From Aquificaceae bacterium (GTDB taxonomy: Bacteria; Aquificota; Aquificia; Aquificales; Aquificaceae): 16,138 bases of DNA. Below the pieces are notes generated by a model. It was not told where the DNA came from. It worked only from the letters and a program-made list of their open reading frames with translations, and did not search any database. Positions 13,489-16,138 of the stretch are shown here, piece by piece (position 1 is the stretch's first letter; the number at the start of each line of letters is the position of its first letter). The translations under genes and the position numbers were made by a program. Location of the stretch: positions 1 to 16,138 of the forward strand of contig WGFS01000089.1 of assembly GCA_015492115.1 (NCBI GenBank), written 5' to 3'.

Positions 13489-13971
13489 ATGGCAGAGGAG
13501 GTTGTATACAGAGGATGTAAGCTCCCACCAGACCTATACTACGACATAGAGAACCAGGTCTGGTTCAGGATAAACGATGATGGGACGGTTACCGTCGGGG
13601 CGACGGACATAGGTCAGGCGAGGGCAGGAAAGATAATAAACATAAGGATAAAGAAACCCGGGAGGCGCGTCCCAAAGGGGAAACCTTACGCTTCCCTTGA
13701 GAGCGGTAAGTGGACTGGACCCGTGCCAGCTGACATAGAGGGCGAAGTGATAGAGAGGAACGAGGAGCTCTTTGACAACCCGGAGCTCATAAACGAGGAT
13801 CCTTACGGGAAGGGCTGGATAGTCAGGGTGAAACCAACAAACCTTGAAAGGGATCTTAAGGATCTGGTAACGGGCGAGGAGGCGATCCAGAAGCAGAAGG
13901 AGTACATAGAGAGAGAAGATGTGAACTGCGGAGAGGAACTCGCCCAGATAAGCAAAAAGTTCTACTCCTGA
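13489..13971 (+). CDS. GcvH-like lipoyl-carrier protein, possibly of the LbpA type
   Basis: The 160-aa protein has the H-protein fold: YYDIENQVWFRIND (17-30), VTVGATDIGQARAGKIINI (34-52), PKGKPYASLESGKWTGPVPA (62-81), NPELINEDPYGKGWIVRVKP (97-116). The lipoylated lysine is Lys74. The surrounding ESGKWTGP differs from the usual ESVKA(A/V)S of glycine-cleavage GcvH and recalls the ESxKWxGP context I remember for lipoate-binding proteins (LbpA) of the sHdr sulfur-oxidation system. The tail is longer than in typical GcvH (about 130 aa) and carries Cys147; Cys10 lies near the N-terminus. ATG 13489 has a clear RBS, AGGAGGT. It is last in the thrC operon, 15 nt after the aldolase gene, and overlaps the MFS gene by 10 nt at the 3' end. 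No lipoate ligase or hdr gene is nearby. Confidence 0.85.
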   Translation: MAEEVVYRGCKLPPDLYYDIENQVWFRINDDGTVTVGATDIGQARAGKIINIRIKKPGRRVPKGKPYASLESGKWTGPVPADIEGEVIERNEELFDNPELINEDPYGKGWIVRVKPTNLERDLKDLVTGEEAIQKQKEYIEREDVNCGEELAQISKKFYS

Positions 13972-15098
13972 GTCTTCCTGTAACAGAGGTAGAAGATAGG
14001 CACCGAGAGAAGCTGGAGAAAGGTTGAGTATAACACAACCTTCCAGACTCCACCCGAGTGGAGAAAACCCATAAGTGTATTTCCAACGAATATGGACAAG
14101 CCTACAAAAAAGTGGAGCATACCGTAAGCTCTGCCCCTTTCTCTGTGCTCGGTCAGTCTCGCTATTGCGGAACGGGTTACGGATTTTTGAACCCCAAGAC
14201 CGATAGCCCAGAGGGCTATTCCCAGGTAAGCTGGAGTCTTCCCTCCCATAAATACAAGAGCTGGAAAGGGAAGACCTATGAGAACTCCCGCTATCCTCGC
14301 AAGCATGCCTATACGGTCAAAGAGAAAGCCAAAGACAAGGGCGGATATAGCATCCAGAACCATGGCGAAGGCAAAAAGTGCAGGTATCATAGCATCGGAG
14401 AACACGCCAAAGCTCTTGAAGTGGAAAGCTATCAGAGGAAACTGAACAAAACCAAGGGAGAAGATGGATGAGGCAAGCAGATACAGGTAGAAAACAAGCT
14501 TCGGGTTCCTCGCCTTTACCTTTGAGGGTTTGGCTCTTACAAAGCTACCTTTAGCCTTGAGAAGCAGGAGAACAGCAAGAGCGGAAGGTAGGAGAAGACT
14601 CAAGAACGTAACTCTGTAACTGGAGGATATGGAGAGTACGATAGTCACAAAGAGGGGACCCAGAACAGCCCCAAGTCTGTCTATAGACTCGTGTATACCG
14701 AATCCCTTACCATGACCGATCATCCTCGCTGCCACTGACAGTAGCGTATCCCTTGATGGGGTTCTTATAGCTTTGCCAAGGCGATCCACGAGCACTATGA
14801 AGGTTACAGCCTGCCAGCTACCCGCAAAGCCTATGAGAGGAATGGATATGAGAGTAAGGGAGTATCCGAAGACTGTGAACTTCCAGTAAGCTCTCGTCTT
14901 ATCCGCTAAATGTCCAGATACAAACCTCAGCGAGTAACTGAGCAACTCTCCAACGCCAGCGACAAAACCCACAGCTGTACTTCCCGCTCCGAGCACCGCC
15001 AGATATTGACCGAGTATGCTCCTCGCCCCTTCGTATACCGTATCTGTCAGGAGGCTCACCAGTCCAAGCAGTAAAACGAACCTGTAGGGATCACCCAT
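13962..15098 (-). CDS. Major facilitator superfamily transporter
   Basis: A 378-aa membrane protein of about eleven to twelve helices. MFS motif A is seen as VSGHLADKTRAYWK (60-73) after helix 2, with a partial repeat FGFLFDRIGMLAR (257-269) in the second half. DRLGKAIRTPSRDTLLS (109-125) is typical of a drug-efflux-like MFS group carrying GKxIRTxxRD. The substrate is unknown. ATG 15098 overlaps the end of lpxK by 8 nt (ATGGGTGA), so the two are likely cotranscribed and coupled. A purine-rich stretch (GAGGGAGAG) 7-15 nt upstream can serve as RBS. Pairing with lpxK may hint at an envelope-related substrate, but that is a guess. Confidence 0.88.
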   Translation of the reverse strand: MGDPYRFVLLLGLVSLLTDTVYEGARSILGQYLAVLGAGSTAVGFVAGVGELLSYSLRFVSGHLADKTRAYWKFTVFGYSLTLISIPLIGFAGSWQAVTFIVLVDRLGKAIRTPSRDTLLSVAARMIGHGKGFGIHESIDRLGAVLGPLFVTIVLSISSSYRVTFLSLLLPSALAVLLLLKAKGSFVRAKPSKVKARNPKLVFYLYLLASSIFSLGFVQFPLIAFHFKSFGVFSDAMIPALFAFAMVLDAISALVFGFLFDRIGMLARIAGVLIGLPFPALVFMGGKTPAYLGIALWAIGLGVQKSVTRSAIARLTEHRERGRAYGMLHFFVGLSIFVGNTLMGFLHSGGVWKVVLYSTFLQLLSVPIFYLCYRKTQE

Positions 15099-16032
15099 CC
15101 ACTCTCTCCCTCACAAAGTCAAGAAGTCCCTCAATCTCAAGCTCAAAGTCAAGGGCAAAGAGGTTCTCCGCTGGAGGTAGCTTAACCATGTCCTTTGGGG
15201 TGGTAATGTAGAGCTCGTCTTTTTTCAGCTCAAAGCCCCTGTAATGGTAGTGGTCGGGGAAGCTTAGTTTCTCCTTGAGCCTGAAGCCGAGCTTCTCAAG
15301 AGACCTGAAGAACTGCTCGTTGCTCCCGAGCCCCGCAAAGGCTATAACTTCCTTGTCCTTCAAGGTTTCCAGAGGGACGCGCTCAAAGCGCGTGTTCAGA
15401 AGATGGGTAAACTTTCTGAACATCTTAAAAACGGGTTTATCCTTAAACTCAAACTCAAAGGGTTCTACGTCCTGATAGGAGAGAACCACCGCGTCCGCAC
15501 GTGAGAGGTTCTTTAGAGGTTCCCTCAGAAGTCCGGCGGGCAGGAGCCTGTCTGTGAGGTCCCTCTTTCTTAGAAGAACTATGTCTAAATTCCTGTAAAG
15601 CCTCCTGTGCTGAAAGCCGTCATCCAGGATTATGAGCCCCGCCCCGAGCTTTTCAACCGCGAGGAGCCCTCCTTTAAACCTTTCCTCGGAGACGACAACC
15701 GAGGCGTCTGGCAGAAGCCTTGCGAGGAGGTAAGCCTCGTCCCCCGCTTCCTCTATACCAGCCCTCAGACTCCCCCACTCGGACACTACAAGGGTTCCTC
15801 TGCTCTTTCTCCTGTATCCCCTCAGAAGAACTGCTACCCGAAGGGTTCTTCCGAGCTCCTGAGCCAGGTATCTGACCAGAGAGGTTTTACCCGTCCCTCC
15901 TGCGGAGATGTTGCCAACGGAGACTACGGGAACGGGGAGCTTTTTACTCTTCAAAACCCCACTGTCGTAGAGTAAGTTCCTTACAAAGATAGCTCCGCCG
16001 TAAAGAAGGCTCAGAAGGTAGAGGAGAAACAC
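15091..16032 (-). CDS. lpxK: Tetraacyldisaccharide 4'-kinase
   Basis: LpxK phosphorylates the 4' position of the lipid A disaccharide at the inner membrane, so this organism makes lipid A. The 313-aa length equals the A. aeolicus enzyme within a few residues. Visible: N-terminal membrane-binding helix (1-22); P-loop VGNISAGGTGKTS (39-51); RGYRRKSRGT (71-80); Asp98 in EAGDEAYLL, aligning with the catalytic Asp99 I recall for A. aeolicus LpxK; ILDDGFQHRRL (135-145); LLPAGLLREPL (163-173); and FPDHYHY (258-264) with the partner His261. The start is GTG 16032; TATACT (16045 to 16040) lies 7 nt upstream, with AAGG directly before the start. It precedes and overlaps the MFS gene. Confidence 0.95.
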   Translation of the reverse strand: MFLLYLLSLLYGGAIFVRNLLYDSGVLKSKKLPVPVVSVGNISAGGTGKTSLVRYLAQELGRTLRVAVLLRGYRRKSRGTLVVSEWGSLRAGIEEAGDEAYLLARLLPDASVVVSEERFKGGLLAVEKLGAGLIILDDGFQHRRLYRNLDIVLLRKRDLTDRLLPAGLLREPLKNLSRADAVVLSYQDVEPFEFEFKDKPVFKMFRKFTHLLNTRFERVPLETLKDKEVIAFAGLGSNEQFFRSLEKLGFRLKEKLSFPDHYHYRGFELKKDELYITTPKDMVKLPPAENLFALDFELEIEGLLDFVRERVDG

Positions 16033-16039
16033 CTTAATA

Positions 16040-16049
16040 AGTATATAAT
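16040..16049. promoter_or_regulatory. Overlapping divergent -10 boxes, lpxK and the right-edge gene
   Basis: AGTATATAAT contains TATAAT on the plus strand (16044-16049), 6 nt before ATG 16056, and TATACT on the minus strand (16045 to 16040), 7 nt before GTG 16032. Only 23 nt separate the two start codons. Confidence 0.5.
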
Positions 16050-16055
16050 TAGCCT

Positions 16056-16138
16056 ATGAAATCAGAGAAAATTGGGGAGGCTAAAAGAGCACTCACAATA
16101 AGGATCTCAGGTAAAGAGAAAAAAGAAAAGGTTAGGAA
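16056..16138 (+). CDS. Truncated gene running off the right edge
   Basis: ATG 16056 opens a frame to the window end (27 codons: MKSEKIGEAKRALTIRISG, then Lys/Glu-rich). There is no Shine-Dalgarno site, but a TATAAT box lies 6 nt upstream, as for other genes here. The short strand-like ALTIRISG followed by a charged helix could be the start of a ribbon-helix-helix DNA-binding domain, but too little is present to name it. Confidence 0.5.
   Translation, partial: MKSEKIGEAKRALTIRISGKEKKEKVR

Noticed and set aside
14058..14471. 137-residue plus-strand frame opposite the MFS gene
   Set aside because: It is a low-complexity, basic, Tyr/Ser/Lys-rich shadow of hydrophobic MFS codons with no family resemblance.

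Overview
The window looks like chromosome from a thermophilic bacterium of the Aquificales (Aquificaceae-like). No search was run, so the lineage is an inference. It rests on dense packing, heavy use of AGG (Arg), ATA (Ile), AAG and GAG codons, lpxK (so a Gram-negative envelope), and several proteins whose length and motifs match what I recall of Aquifex aeolicus (a roughly 310-aa Ppx/GppA, a roughly 315-aa LpxK, a long FtsY). No rRNA, tRNA, insertion sequence or full CRISPR array was found.

Layout. Positions 1-266 hold an unrecognised open frame entering from the left edge, a strong ribosome binding site with an 8-codon ORF, and one isolated CRISPR-repeat-like sequence. Next come gcvT, a Ppx/GppA phosphatase and secD on the plus strand (267-3742). 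They meet a minus-strand pair, a SpoVG-family gene and resB (5678-3739). ftsY (5703-7085, plus) diverges from the SpoVG gene and carries a TPR-like N-terminal region. It converges on a minus-strand operon (8721-7087) of a diiron metallo-beta-lactamase-fold protein and a soluble methyl-accepting protein. A CsgG/LpoB-like lipoprotein gene (minus) diverges from an SDH-type ClpP-class membrane serine protease (plus). That protease converges on a minus-strand run of two small membrane proteins (79 and 40 aa) and a FetB-type permease. A plus-strand operon follows: threonine synthase, class II aldolase-family protein, GcvH-like lipoyl protein (11864-13971). Finally lpxK and an MFS transporter lie on the minus strand, and a truncated gene runs off the right edge.

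How genes relate. The diiron protein and the soluble receptor form a plausible oxygen or redox chemosensory pair: the receptor has no sensor domain and its RBS lies inside the end of the upstream gene. GcvT and the GcvH-like protein are in separate transcription units. The GcvH-like protein has an atypical lipoylation motif resembling sulfur-oxidation lipoate-binding proteins. SecD, FtsY, ResB, LpxK, the lipoprotein and the membrane protease all concern the envelope or protein export.

Expression signals are striking. About ten genes have a TATAAT-like -10 box only 5-12 nt before the start codon, implying leaderless or nearly leaderless mRNAs. At three divergent pairs the two -10 boxes overlap in one AT-rich palindrome. 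Several operon-internal or long-leader genes have clear Shine-Dalgarno sites instead. All four convergent gene pairs overlap or abut, leaving no room for intergenic terminators.
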